Shown here: positions 37,782 to 46,045 of the stretch, piece after piece | Position numbering within the stretch: position 1 is the first letter of the stretch | Layout: each line of letters begins with the position of its first letter | Assembly: GCF_027497495.1 (NCBI RefSeq) | Contig: NZ_CP114205.1 | Span: 310,001 to 374,000 of the forward strand | Length of the DNA: 64,000 bases | Direction: 5' to 3' | Origin: Streptomyces tubercidicus | GTDB taxonomy: Bacteria; Actinomycetota; Actinomycetes; Streptomycetales; Streptomycetaceae | Notes under the pieces: generated by a model | Databases searched by the model: none | The model's input: the letters and a program-made list of their open reading frames with translations, nothing else | What the model was told of the DNA's origin: nothing | Program-made: the position numbers and the translations under genes

Positions 37782-39578
37782 GTGCGTAGACCCCACATAC
37801 GCAGGCGCCGCCTGGCCATCGCCGTCGCCGTGACGACGGCCGCCACCCTGACCGCGGGTGTGGCGGGCAGTGCCTCCGCGACCCCGCCGGCCTCGCCGGT
37901 CGCCTCCTCCTCAACTCCCGCTCTGCAGAAGGTCGTTGACACGGCACGTGCCGCCGCCTACGCACACGCAGCGGCCACCGGAGTCGGCAAGAAGGACACC
38001 CTCGAAGCCACCGACACGCTCGTCGACCCCGACGGCCGGCAGCACGTCCGCTTCATACGGACCCACCGCGGAATGCCGGTGCTCGGCGGCGATCTCGTCG
38101 TCCACCTGACGGCCAAGTCGGCGTACGAGGGCGTGACCCGGGCGTACCGCCACCAGGTCGATATGACCGGCAAGGACCCGAAGTTGTCGGCCGGCGAGGC
38201 CCGGACGAAGGCCGCCTCCGTGGCCAAGGGCCAGGCAGGCGACGCCGAACTGGTCGTGGACGCCCGCAACGGCCGCACGGCGCTGGCCTATCAGGTGCAG
38301 GTGTCCGACAGCGGTACCGCCGAGTCCGGTGGCGCCCGTACGGTCGTCCTCGACGCGGCGACCGGCAAGGTGCTCAGCAATGTGCAGGCCGACGACTCGT
38401 TCCTGTCACCCGCTCTCCAGCGCAAGCTGCGCGAGCGCGGCGAGCGGCTCAACCCCGCGACGGGGCTGTCCACACCCGCCGCGCCCACCATGGAGAAGGC
38501 GGCGAAGCCCGGCTACCCGGCCGCGGCCAAGGGCACCGGCGCGTCCTTCTTCGTCGGCAATGTGCCGCTGTCCACCACCCGGACCGGGCAGAAGTCCTAC
38601 GTCCTCAAGGACTCCACCCGCGGCAACACCGAGACCCGGGACGCCGGCGACAAGGAACTGGAGAAGTTCAGCAGCGGCAAGCCGTTCACCAGCACCACCA
38701 ACCGCTGGGGCAACGGCACCACGAGCAACCGGGCCAGCGCCGCCGTCGACGCCCAGTACGGCGTCGCCAGCACCCTGGACTTCTACAAGAAGACCTTTGG
38801 CCGCAAGGGCATCAAGAACGACGGCCGCGGGGCGCGCGCCCTGGTGCACTTCGGCAACAAGGTCGGCAACGCCTTCTGGTCGCCCGACTGCGGCTGCATG
38901 CTCTACGGCGACGGCGACGGCAAGACGTTCGCCAAGCCGCTGGTCGTGCTGGACGTCACCGGCCATGAGCTCTCGCACGGCGTCGTCGACGCGACCGCCA
39001 ACCTCCAGCCCACCCGGGTGGACATCGAGGGCAACCAGTTCGGCGAGCCCGGCTCGCTCAACGAGTCGCTGGCGGACATCTTCGGCAGCGCGGTCGAGTT
39101 CTCGACCAACAACCCGAAGAACCCGCCGAATTACCTGATGGGCGAGAAGCTCGGCCTGGAGCAGAAGTTCCTGCGCCGTCTGGACAAGCCGTCCCTCGAC
39201 AAGCTCGAAGGCACGGTCGACTACTGGTCGAAGGCGTCCTACGACACCGAGGTGCACGCCGGCTCCGGCGTCTCCTCGCACGCCTACTACCTGCTCGCCG
39301 AGGGCAGCGGGAAGAAGACCATCGGCGGGGTCGCGTACAACTCCCCCACCCACGACGGCTCCAAGGTGACCGGCATCGGCCGGACCAAGGCGACGGCGAT
39401 CTTCTACCGGGCGCTCACCCGGTACATGGTCTCCACGACCGACTTCCACGACGCCCGGACCGCGACGCTGCGCGCGGCCAAGGACCTGTACGGCGCCAAG
39501 AGCACCGAGTACAAGACGGTGGACAGGGCCTGGGCGGCCGTGAATGTGAAGGCGTCCAACACGCCCTCCAAGCACTGA
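37782..39578 (+). CDS. Secreted M4 (thermolysin-like) neutral metalloprotease
   Basis: A 598-aa pre-pro-protease. The signal peptide (MRRPHIRRRRLAIAV to GSASATPP) is cleaved near residue 33. An FTP/PepSY propeptide follows (RFIRTHRGMPVLGGDLVVHL, about 89-108) and extends to roughly residue 225. The catalytic domain carries the zinc motif HELSH (His395-His399) and the third ligand in NESLADIFG. The last ~150 residues are the M4 alpha domain (GVSSHAYYLLAEGSG has the catalytic His region, then YRALTRYM). The GTG start has TAAGGAC upstream. It is expected to degrade extracellular protein during growth on complex substrates. The stop runs into short tandem repeats and a strong terminator. Confidence 0.94.
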   Translation: MRRPHIRRRRLAIAVAVTTAATLTAGVAGSASATPPASPVASSSTPALQKVVDTARAAAYAHAAATGVGKKDTLEATDTLVDPDGRQHVRFIRTHRGMPVLGGDLVVHLTAKSAYEGVTRAYRHQVDMTGKDPKLSAGEARTKAASVAKGQAGDAELVVDARNGRTALAYQVQVSDSGTAESGGARTVVLDAATGKVLSNVQADDSFLSPALQRKLRERGERLNPATGLSTPAAPTMEKAAKPGYPAAAKGTGASFFVGNVPLSTTRTGQKSYVLKDSTRGNTETRDAGDKELEKFSSGKPFTSTTNRWGNGTTSNRASAAVDAQYGVASTLDFYKKTFGRKGIKNDGRGARALVHFGNKVGNAFWSPDCGCMLYGDGDGKTFAKPLVVLDVTGHELSHGVVDATANLQPTRVDIEGNQFGEPGSLNESLADIFGSAVEFSTNNPKNPPNYLMGEKLGLEQKFLRRLDKPSLDKLEGTVDYWSKASYDTEVHAGSGVSSHAYYLLAEGSGKKTIGGVAYNSPTHDGSKVTGIGRTKATAIFYRALTRYMVSTTDFHDARTATLRAAKDLYGAKSTEYKTVDRAWAAVNVKASNTPSKH

Positions 39579-39579
39579 C

Positions 39580-39640
39580 CCGGACCGGACCAGACCGGAC
39601 TAGACCGGACTTGATCTGACCGGACCTGACCGGATCTGAC
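39580..39640. repeat. 10-bp tandem repeats after the protease gene
   Basis: About six imperfect copies of ACCGGACYNG, with one five-base insertion, fill the gap between the protease stop and its terminator. They are non-coding. Confidence 0.75.
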
Positions 39641-39642
39641 AC

Positions 39643-39690
39643 AGCGTGGTGCCCCCGCCGACCATGGGAGCACCACGCTCGTCCGTTTTC
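39643..39690 (+). terminator. Intrinsic terminator of the M4 protease gene
   Basis: A perfect 10-bp stem (AGCGTGGTGC / GCACCACGCT) with a 17-base loop, followed by CGTCCGTTTTCCC, a T-rich tail rare in this DNA. Confidence 0.75.
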
Positions 39691-39751
39691 CCGGCCCCGA
39701 GTCCCTCCAGTGGTCCTCGACGGGGTGCCGGCGGAAGCCTACGTTGAGGCC

Positions 39752-40951
39752 ATGATCACCGATCGCGCGAGCGGGACCCGGCGGCTCGGCTATCCGGCGG
39801 CGGCCGCCGTGTTCGCCGTCGGCATGGCCGGGACGACACTGCCCACCCCGCTGTACGGGCTCTACCGCACACAGCTCGGGTTCTCCGAGCTGATGGTGAC
39901 CGTGGTCTTCGCCGTGTACGCCCTCGGGGTGATCACCGTGCTGCTCCTCGCCGGCCAGGTCTCCGACGAGGTGGGCCGGCGGCCGGTGTTGCTGTGCGCG
40001 CTGGGACTGTCGGCGGCGAGCGCGCTGTGCTTCGTGTTCGAGGGCGGGCTGCCGATGCTGCTGCTGGGACGGGTGCTGTCCGGTTTCGCGGCCGGGCTGT
40101 TCAGCGGCGCCGCCACGGCGGCCGTACTGGAGCTCGCCAGGCCCGGCCAGGAAGCGCATGCGGGTTTCGCCGCCACCGCCGCGAACATGGGCGGCCTCGG
40201 CTGCGGCCCGCTGCTGTCGGGGCTGCTCGCCCAGTACGCGCCCTGGCCGCTGGTCCTGCCCTTCCTGGTGCACCTCCTCCTGGTGGCCGGGGCGGCCGGG
40301 GTGACCTGGTTCCTGCCGGAGACCGTCGGCCCGCCGCACCGCCTCCGGCGGCTGCGGCCCCAGGGCCTGCGGCTTCCGCCCGAAGTACGGGGCGTCTTCA
40401 CCCCCGCGGCCGTCGCCGCGTTCGCCGGTTTCTCCCTCCTGGGGCTGTTCACCGCGGTCACGCCGAGCTTCCTCCACGAGACGCTCGGGGTGCGCAATCT
40501 GGCCGTGGCCGGATCGGTCGTCTTCACGGTGTTCCTGGGCTCCACCGTTGGACAGTCCCTGACGGAACGGATCGGCGTACGCCGGGCGCTGCCGGGCGGC
40601 TGTCTGGTGCTGGTGGTCGGCCTGGTGCTGGTGGCCACCTCGCTGGCCGTGACCTCCCTGCCGATCCTGGTCATCGGCGCGCTGTGCGGTGGCGTCGGCC
40701 AGGGCCTGGCGTTCCGGGCCGGGCTGACCGCCGTGGGCCGCGCGGCACCGCCCGAGCACCGTGGCGGCACCATCTCGTCCTTCTTCCTCGTCGCCTATCT
40801 CGGCATCTCGCTGCCGGTGGTCGGGGTCGGTGCGCTCACCCTGGCGCTCGGCCTGCGCGGCGCGGGCCTGATCTTCTCGGCCTGTGTCATCGTGCTCGCC
40901 GTCGCCGTCGGCCTCTACGTACTGCGACACCCACCGGCCGACGAGGACTGA
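39752..40951 (+). CDS. MFS transporter
   Basis: A 399-aa twelve-helix major facilitator protein. Motif A is degenerate but recognisable (GQVSDEVGRRPVLL, about 68-81). LPTPLYGLYRTQLGFSELMV in the first loop and MGGLGCGPLLSGLLAQYAP (motif C-like, helix 5) place it among drug-efflux-type permeases. The start has GAGG about four bases upstream. The 5' gap is short and follows a terminator, so it has its own promoter. Substrate unknown. Confidence 0.87.
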   Translation: MITDRASGTRRLGYPAAAAVFAVGMAGTTLPTPLYGLYRTQLGFSELMVTVVFAVYALGVITVLLLAGQVSDEVGRRPVLLCALGLSAASALCFVFEGGLPMLLLGRVLSGFAAGLFSGAATAAVLELARPGQEAHAGFAATAANMGGLGCGPLLSGLLAQYAPWPLVLPFLVHLLLVAGAAGVTWFLPETVGPPHRLRRLRPQGLRLPPEVRGVFTPAAVAAFAGFSLLGLFTAVTPSFLHETLGVRNLAVAGSVVFTVFLGSTVGQSLTERIGVRRALPGGCLVLVVGLVLVATSLAVTSLPILVIGALCGGVGQGLAFRAGLTAVGRAAPPEHRGGTISSFFLVAYLGISLPVVGVGALTLALGLRGAGLIFSACVIVLAVAVGLYVLRHPPADED

Positions 40952-41004
40952 CCGCAGCCGGGAAACCGCTGCGGGCGGCCCGACTCCCCCGGCAGAATCG
41001 CGGT

Positions 41005-41397
41005 ATGAAGCTCAAGGTCTGGCTCGACGACTGGCAAATGCAGTGCTGTGGCGATCCGTTCAGCATCGGCTCAGAGGTGTCGTGGACACTGATCGACCCC
41101 AAGGACGAGTGGCTGACGAACGTCCTCGGCGCCGAGCTCGCCGACACGGTGGACGCCGCCGAGGACCGGCATCTCGGGGCCCCGAAGGGTGCCACCCCCA
41201 CGGTCGCCACGGTCACCGCCATCAGCGCGGTGCACTGCCGGTTCGCACCACGCCCCGGCAGCCCCACCGGAACGCTGTATCCGGTCCCGGACACCGGAAT
41301 TCTCACCACCATGACGTCCGCGGACGGCTGGACACCCAACCGTGAGAATCGCGAGTTCATCGGCTATCTCGCGGAGGTTGAGGTGTCCGGGGAATGA
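41005..41397 (+). CDS. Small conserved protein of unknown function (DUF6578-like)
   Basis: A 130-aa protein beginning MKLKVWLDDWQMQCCGDPF. Two adjacent cysteines, a predicted beta-rich body, and the ending ENREFIGYLAEVEVSGE resemble small streptomycete proteins I remember as DUF6578. No catalytic motif is visible and no signal peptide is present. The ATG at 41005 has only a weak ribosome-binding site. Its 3' end overlaps the end of the convergent P450 gene by about 40 bp. Confidence 0.65.
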   Translation: MKLKVWLDDWQMQCCGDPFSIGSEVSWTLIDPKDEWLTNVLGAELADTVDAAEDRHLGAPKGATPTVATVTAISAVHCRFAPRPGSPTGTLYPVPDTGILTTMTSADGWTPNRENREFIGYLAEVEVSGE

Positions 41398-42634
41398 GCC
41401 CGTCGGGGGCATCCTCCCCCGGCACCAGCCGGACCCGTAATTGCTCCGGCCCACGCGTGAACACCCCCGCGTCGGCGGGCGCCGCGCCCTCCGCGAAGTC
41501 CATCGCGGGGAACGCGTCAAGCAGCTGACCAGCGGCGACCTGCACCTCGGCGTTGGCCAGGAGAGCGCCCACACAGAAGTGCCTGCCGAGGCCGAAGGCG
41601 ACATGATCGGCGGCGGCGCTGAAGGCGGTGGCGGGTGTCAGATCGCCGCGCAGGACATCGAAGGTGTCCGGCCGGGCGTACTGACGCTCGTCGCGGTTCG
41701 CGGAGCCGATCAGGCAGGTGACGGTGGCGCCCGCGGGGACGGTGCCGCCGCTGAGCGTCACCTCGGCGGCGGTCTGACGCATGAGCATCTGGACCGGCGG
41801 GGTGAAGCGCAGGGTTTCGGCGAAAGCCACGGGTATCAGCGAACGGTCGGCGCGTACGGCGGCCAACTGGTCAGGATGGGCAAGCAGATTGCGGAACATG
41901 GCGGCGAGGGCCTTGTCCGTGGTTTCACCGCCGGCCGAGAGCAGCAGGCTGACGAACGACGTGATGTCCCGATCGCTCATCCGGGTGCCCTCGACCTCGG
42001 CGGTGCAGAGCGTGGAGAGCAGGTCGTCGCTGGGGTTGGCCCGCCGTTCATGGATGATCGGGAGCAGGTAGGCGGACAGTTCCCGGCCGGCCCGCAGCCC
42101 GGCCTCCGCGACTTCGGGGTCCTGCGCCAGATTGGCCAGGAAGCCGACGGCGGATACGTACCAGCCGTGGAAGCGGTCGTGATCGGCCCGGTCCAGCCCG
42201 AGCATGTCGACGATCACGTTGATGGGGAAGCGGGTCGCGAAGCTCGCCACGAGATCGGTCTCCGCCGCGTCACGGAAGGCGTCGATCAGCTCCCGCGCAT
42301 TGCGCTCGATGACCGGCAGGAACTTCTCCCGCAGCTCCCGCCCCCGGAAGGCGGGGGCCACCAGGGCCCGGCGTACGGAGTGCTCGCGCCCGCTCATCTG
42401 GGGAAGGGTCCGGCCGCCGTGGGCCGGTTCGAGCTGCCATGCGTAGTTGTCGGTGGTGAACACCGGATCACGGAAGGCCCGCGCCACGTCCTCGTACCGC
42501 GAGAGCAGAAAGCTGTCGGTACCAGGGTCGTGAAACAGCGGGTAGTGCGCACGCAGGATGCGGTACCCGGGGTAGGGGTCCGCGGCGAATTCCGGCGACA
42601 GGATGTCAGGCGGCTGCGGGAGAGTGGTCACCAC
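41357..42634 (-). CDS. Cytochrome P450
   Basis: A ~425-aa bacterial P450 (CYP105/107-like size). Diagnostic features are the I-helix SAGGETTDKA (oxygen-activation Thr), the K-helix ExxR in ETLRF, and the heme loop FGLGRHFCVGALLA with the cysteine ligand at residue 354. It needs ferredoxin and a reductase, neither of which is adjacent. Two consecutive GTG codons (42634, 42631) follow GAGGA, and the second has better spacing. The convergent small gene overlaps its 3' end. Substrate unknown. It is about 24 kb from the NRPS genes, so participation there is not supported. Confidence 0.94.
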   Translation of the reverse strand: MVTTLPQPPDILSPEFAADPYPGYRILRAHYPLFHDPGTDSFLLSRYEDVARAFRDPVFTTDNYAWQLEPAHGGRTLPQMSGREHSVRRALVAPAFRGRELREKFLPVIERNARELIDAFRDAAETDLVASFATRFPINVIVDMLGLDRADHDRFHGWYVSAVGFLANLAQDPEVAEAGLRAGRELSAYLLPIIHERRANPSDDLLSTLCTAEVEGTRMSDRDITSFVSLLLSAGGETTDKALAAMFRNLLAHPDQLAAVRADRSLIPVAFAETLRFTPPVQMLMRQTAAEVTLSGGTVPAGATVTCLIGSANRDERQYARPDTFDVLRGDLTPATAFSAAADHVAFGLGRHFCVGALLANAEVQVAAGQLLDAFPAMDFAEGAAPADAGVFTRGPEQLRVRLVPGEDAPDGLIPRTPQPPRDSR

Positions 42635-42993
42635 ACGTCCTCGGCTTCCCTGAGCGGAGATATGGGGCTCGTACGGTGTGCACGGTCGCCGGTTGACGCT
42701 AAGGCGCGGCCGCGTGCCCGTCCAGAGCGCCTCCGCCCACGCGGTTCCGCCCGCACCGCCCACGCGGCTCCTCCCACACGGCCCGGCCGCACCTCTCCGG
42801 CGCGCGCCACAGCCGCTCCCCACCCGGATGGACGACCGCCCTCACTCCCCTGCCTCTCCGGGCACGCCCTCCCGGCGGCGGCCGGAAACGCTGGAGCCAG
42901 CACCCCGACCTCTCCAGCCACTCCCCGGCCCCGCCCGCCCCCACGGCCCGCGTTTCGTACGCCGGTGAACTACAGAAAAGGACCGACCACCTC
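42635..42993. other. Divergent intergenic region, P450 / hydrolase
   Basis: About 359 bp without a supported gene. It is extremely GC-rich and cytosine-biased on the given strand between 42720 and 42950. It must contain the promoters of both flanking genes, but I see no clear operator or RNA element. Confidence 0.4.
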
Positions 42994-43821
42994 ATGGGCA
43001 CCATCACCACGACCGACGGCACGGAGATCTTCTACAAGGACTGGGGAACCGGCCGCCCGGTCGTGTTCAGCCACGGCTGGCCGCTCAATGCCGATGTCTG
43101 GGACGACCAGATGAACCTGGTCGCCGCCCACGGGTACCGGGCCATCGCGCACGACCGCCGTGGCCACGGCCGCTCCGGGCAGCCGTGGCAGGGCAACGAC
43201 ATGGACACCTACGCGGACGATCTGGCGCAGCTGATGGAGGCCCTGGACCTGCGGGAGGCGGTGCTGGTCGGGCACTCCACCGGTGGCGGTGAGGTGGCCC
43301 GCTACATCGGCCGTCATGGCACCGGCCGGGTGGCCAAGGCGCTGCTGCTGAGCGCGGTCCCGCCGCTGATGCTCAAGACCGAGGCGAACCCGGAGGGCCT
43401 GCCGCGCGAGGTCTTCGACGGGCTCCGTGCCGGTGTCGCCGGTGACCGGTCGCAGTTCTACCAGGACCTCAGTGAGTCCTTCTACGGTGCCAACCGGTCC
43501 GGGGCCGCCGTCTCCCAGGGCGTCCGCGACGCGTTCTGGATGTGGAGCATGCAGGTGGGGCTGAAGGGGGCGTTCGACTGCATCAAGCAGTTCTCGGAGA
43601 CCGATTTCACCGAGGATCTCAAGAGGTTCGATATCCCGACCCTCATCATCCAGGGCGACGACGACCAGATCGTGCCCATCGTGGCCGCCGGAAAGAAGGC
43701 CGTGAAGGTGGCGCCGAACGCCACACTCAAGGTCTACCCGGGTGCCCCGCACGGCCTGACGGCGGTCGGCTCGTACAAGGATGACTTCCACGCCGACCTG
43801 CTGGAGTTCCTCAAGAGCTGA
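42994..43821 (+). CDS. Alpha/beta hydrolase, non-heme chloroperoxidase-like
   Basis: A 275-aa cytoplasmic hydrolase very similar in layout to cofactor-free haloperoxidases and esterases. The oxyanion loop is [15 protein letters not shown], the nucleophile elbow [17 protein letters not shown] (Ser about residue 99), the acid is in the [12 protein letters not shown] strand, and the catalytic His in [17 protein letters not shown] lies 11 bases before the ATG. These enzymes hydrolyse esters and show perhydrolase activity in vitro; the true substrate is unknown. Its stop overlaps the convergent TIGR03086-type gene by 11 bp. Confidence 0.92.
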   Translation: MGTITTTDGTEIFYKDWGTGRPVVFSHGWPLNADVWDDQMNLVAAHGYRAIAHDRRGHGRSGQPWQGNDMDTYADDLAQLMEALDLREAVLVGHSTGGGEVARYIGRHGTGRVAKALLLSAVPPLMLKTEANPEGLPREVFDGLRAGVAGDRSQFYQDLSESFYGANRSGAAVSQGVRDAFWMWSMQVGLKGAFDCIKQFSETDFTEDLKRFDIPTLIIQGDDDQIVPIVAAGKKAVKVAPNATLKVYPGAPHGLTAVGSYKDDFHADLLEFLKS

Positions 43822-44494
43822 GAGGTGTCCGGCCAGTTGACACCCCCGGCCCCTGCTCCGGGCCGCGCCAGTGCGGTGAACGGCCGAGAGCCGTCAGGAT
43901 CTGCTCCAGGTTGCCCGCTTCCTCGTCCGCGGTCAGTCCCGGCCGGAAGGCGCTGCCCGGGGCGAGCCGGGAGTCGTCGTCCGGGACGGCGCGGGCCACC
44001 GGCAGGGCGGCCCGCAGGAGTTCGGCGGACGGGGTGTACGCGAGGCCCAGGGTGCGGGCGACGTCCCAGCTGTGCACCACGTAGTCGATGAGGTGGAAGC
44101 CGATCGCGCGGGCGGCGGGGAAGGTCCGGGTGGCGCTGAATTCGGGGAGGGCGAACGGGCGGTCCGGACGCTCCACGGCCGCGAAGGCGGCGATGACGTG
44201 CTCGGCCGCGGCGGTGTACTGCCCGACGGGATCCGCGCCGAGCGGCCGGACCGACCAGTGCGCCGGTTCGTGTCCCGCTCCCCGCGCTGCCGCCCCGAAG
44301 CCGTGATGCTGGGCCGTCATATGGGCGAGCAGATCCGCCAGTGCCCATGCCGAGCAGGGCGTCGGCCGGGACAGATCGCCCGGGGTCACCCGCCGGATCA
44401 GGGTCACGCTGTCCCGGACCGCCTGGGCATGGAGCCGCCGGAGCCGGGCGAAGTCGGGGTGCGCTGCGGAAGCGTCGCGCGAATTCATAGGCAT
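43811..44494 (-). CDS. TIGR03086-type DinB/mycothiol-dependent-isomerase-like protein
   Basis: A 227-aa four-helix-bundle protein. The N-terminal half fits the MDMPI_N/DinB pattern: [19 protein letters not shown] (first His about residue 58), and later [18 protein letters not shown] (about 131-148) supplies the second and third metal ligands. The C-terminal part ([17 protein letters not shown]) is diagnostic of TIGR03086. It is possibly a thiol-dependent transferase or isomerase. The gene diverges from a marR gene over only 52 bp, so the two probably share control. Confidence 0.85.
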   Translation of the reverse strand: MPMNSRDASAAHPDFARLRRLHAQAVRDSVTLIRRVTPGDLSRPTPCSAWALADLLAHMTAQHHGFGAAARGAGHEPAHWSVRPLGADPVGQYTAAAEHVIAAFAAVERPDRPFALPEFSATRTFPAARAIGFHLIDYVVHSWDVARTLGLAYTPSAELLRAALPVARAVPDDDSRLAPGSAFRPGLTADEEAGNLEQILTALGRSPHWRGPEQGPGVSTGRTPLSS

Positions 44495-44546
44495 GTGCTT
44501 ACGATCAGCTCAGGCATACGAATTGTCAACGGGTATTTTCTTGACC

Positions 44547-45062
44547 ATGGCCGAGAACGCAGCCGACAGGGGCACCACATCCGGAGGGCGGCCGGCCCGT
44601 CCTGACCTGGCGGCGATGGTCGTTCCCCTGGGCCGTGCGCTGATGGCGGCCGAGCAGCCGGTCCTCGACGCACACGGCCTGACGATGTGGGCCTACTCGG
44701 TCCTGCTGTATCTCGACGAGACGCCGATCCGTACACAGGCGGCGCTGGCCGAGGCCATCCGGGCGGACAAGACCCGCATCATCGCCGTCCTGGACGACCT
44801 GGAGAGCCGGGAGCTGATTCGTCGTCAGCCGGATCCGGAGGACCGCCGGGTGCGCCTGCTGTCCCTTACCGCCGAGGGGCGGCGGCTGCGGGATGCGACC
44901 CAAGCCGCGATCCAGGAAGGCGAGGAACGACTGCTCGCCCAGCTGCCGGCCGCCGATCGCACCGTCTTCCTGCGGGCGCTGCACACCCTGTCCGGACTGC
45001 CGGAGCTGACCGGACGGAAGCCGGGCACGGCGCGTGCCGGTCGGGGTTCGGCCCGGGCCTGA
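44547..45062 (+). CDS. MarR-family regulator
   Basis: A 171-aa winged-helix regulator. The helix-turn-helix region TQAALAEAIRADKTRIIAVLDDLESRELI (about 72-100) and the wing RRQPDPEDRRVRLLSLTAEG are canonical. It lies 52 bp from the divergent TIGR03086-type gene, whose promoter region includes the A/T-rich GCATACGAATTGTCAACGGG, so it most likely represses that gene and itself. Its ribosome-binding site is not obvious. The inducing compound is unknown. Confidence 0.9.
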   Translation: MAENAADRGTTSGGRPARPDLAAMVVPLGRALMAAEQPVLDAHGLTMWAYSVLLYLDETPIRTQAALAEAIRADKTRIIAVLDDLESRELIRRQPDPEDRRVRLLSLTAEGRRLRDATQAAIQEGEERLLAQLPAADRTVFLRALHTLSGLPELTGRKPGTARAGRGSARA

Positions 45063-45096
45063 TCCCCAGGGTCGGAGGGCGGCCCGGACATACGAC

Positions 45097-45142
45097 CGGT
45101 GCCGGCCGAACGGACCCGTGGGTCACATCGGCCGGCACCGGC
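45097..45142. terminator. Bidirectional terminator, marR / His-rich gene
   Basis: A perfect 14-bp outer stem (45097-45110 with 45129-45142) with a second inner hairpin GACCC/GGGTC in its 18-base loop, between convergent stops. Confidence 0.7.
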
Positions 45143-45158
45143 TGGAAGAGCTAGCTGA

Positions 45159-45422
45159 TCAGCGACGGCGACCGTCGTCGCCACCCCAGCCCCAGCCATC
45201 CCGCTCGCAGCCCTCGCTGAAGACCGGGCCGACGTGGTGGAGCACACCCGCGGAGAGCCAGCAGGACGCGTGGTGGCCGTGGCCGTGGTGGTGCTTGTAG
45301 TGGTGGTGGTGATGACGGTCCTTGTGCTCCTTGCCCATGTTGCAGGCCAGGGCGGCGCTCGCACCGCCCATGACGATGGTGGTGGCCAGGGCGCTGGCTG
45401 CGATCGCGGCGCGGATGCGCAT
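45159..45422 (-). CDS. Small secreted histidine-rich protein
   Basis: An 87-aa protein. The signal peptide (MRIRAAIAASALATTIVMGG, cleavage after SAALA near residue 26) has GAGGAG ahead of the start. The mature part of ~60 residues opens with C, then a block of about 13 histidines in 25 residues (KDRHHHHHYKHHHGHGHH), two more cysteines, and a Gly/Trp/Asp-rich tail ending DDGRRR. Binding of Zn, Ni or Cu outside the cell is the natural guess, but no homologous family was recognised. A second His-rich secreted gene lies at 55568-55915. Confidence 0.8.
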   Translation of the reverse strand: MRIRAAIAASALATTIVMGGASAALACNMGKEHKDRHHHHHYKHHHGHGHHASCWLSAGVLHHVGPVFSEGCERDGWGWGGDDGRRR

Positions 45423-45594
45423 GTCTGCTCCTCGAGAGGATCAAAGGGGTATATCGACCTTTGCAGGATTCACCTTCACGGAACCCACCAAAACCCGACA
45501 CGTCATGAATTGGGCGAGTTGGAGTAATTGATCAACCCGCGAACCCTGCCTCTCATGCCCTCTCCCTCGCGCCCTCCGTCACCGCGAGGTGAGG

Positions 45595-45996
45595 TCAGGC
45601 GAGCACCTTCGCCTTGGCCTTCTGGTACTCCTCCTCCGTGATGTCGCCGTGGTTCTTCAGGTCGGCGAGCTTCGCCAGCTGATCCGCGTGCCGGCTGCCC
45701 GTATCGTCACCGGCCGCGACGGTCTTCCGGAGATAGTCCTGCATCTGCTTCTGCTGCCGTTCGGCCTGGGCGATCTCCCGTTCGCTCATTCCGTGGCCAC
45801 GCGCGATCACATAGATGAAGACGCCCACGAAGGGCAGCACGATCACCAGGACCAGCCATCCGGTCTTGCCCCACCCCTTGAGGTCATGGCTGCGGAAGAT
45901 GTCCGCGATGATCCGGAACAGCAGGATCAGCCACAGGACCCACAGGAAGATCAGGCACATCGTCCAGAACGCGTTGAGCAGCGGGTAGTCGTCCAT
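45595..45996 (-). CDS. Membrane protein with PLDc_N-type helices and SHOCT domain
   Basis: A 133-aa protein. Two N-terminal helices (FWTMCLIFLWVLWLILLFRII and TGWLVLVIVLPFVGVFIYVIA) frame the short loop HDLKGWGKTG, the pattern of the phospholipase D N-terminal (PLDc_N) membrane module. A coiled-coil-like stretch follows, then a SHOCT motif at the C-terminus (DQLAKLADLKNHGDITEEEYQKAKAKVL), which usually mediates oligomerisation. An AGGAGG precedes the ATG. No catalytic HKD motif is present. The protein probably senses or stabilises the membrane in stress; it is adjacent to a large phosphatase gene but on its own transcript. Confidence 0.85.
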   Translation of the reverse strand: MDDYPLLNAFWTMCLIFLWVLWLILLFRIIADIFRSHDLKGWGKTGWLVLVIVLPFVGVFIYVIARGHGMSEREIAQAERQQKQMQDYLRKTVAAGDDTGSRHADQLAKLADLKNHGDITEEEYQKAKAKVLA

Positions 45997-46045
45997 CTCG
46001 GCCTCCTATGGCGCTGGGAGCCCCCGAGCTCATCGATCCGTCAGC

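Noticed and set aside
41357..42634. P450 as a tailoring enzyme of the NRPS locus
   Set aside because: It lies about 24 kb away behind many unrelated genes and terminators, with no shared regulation visible.
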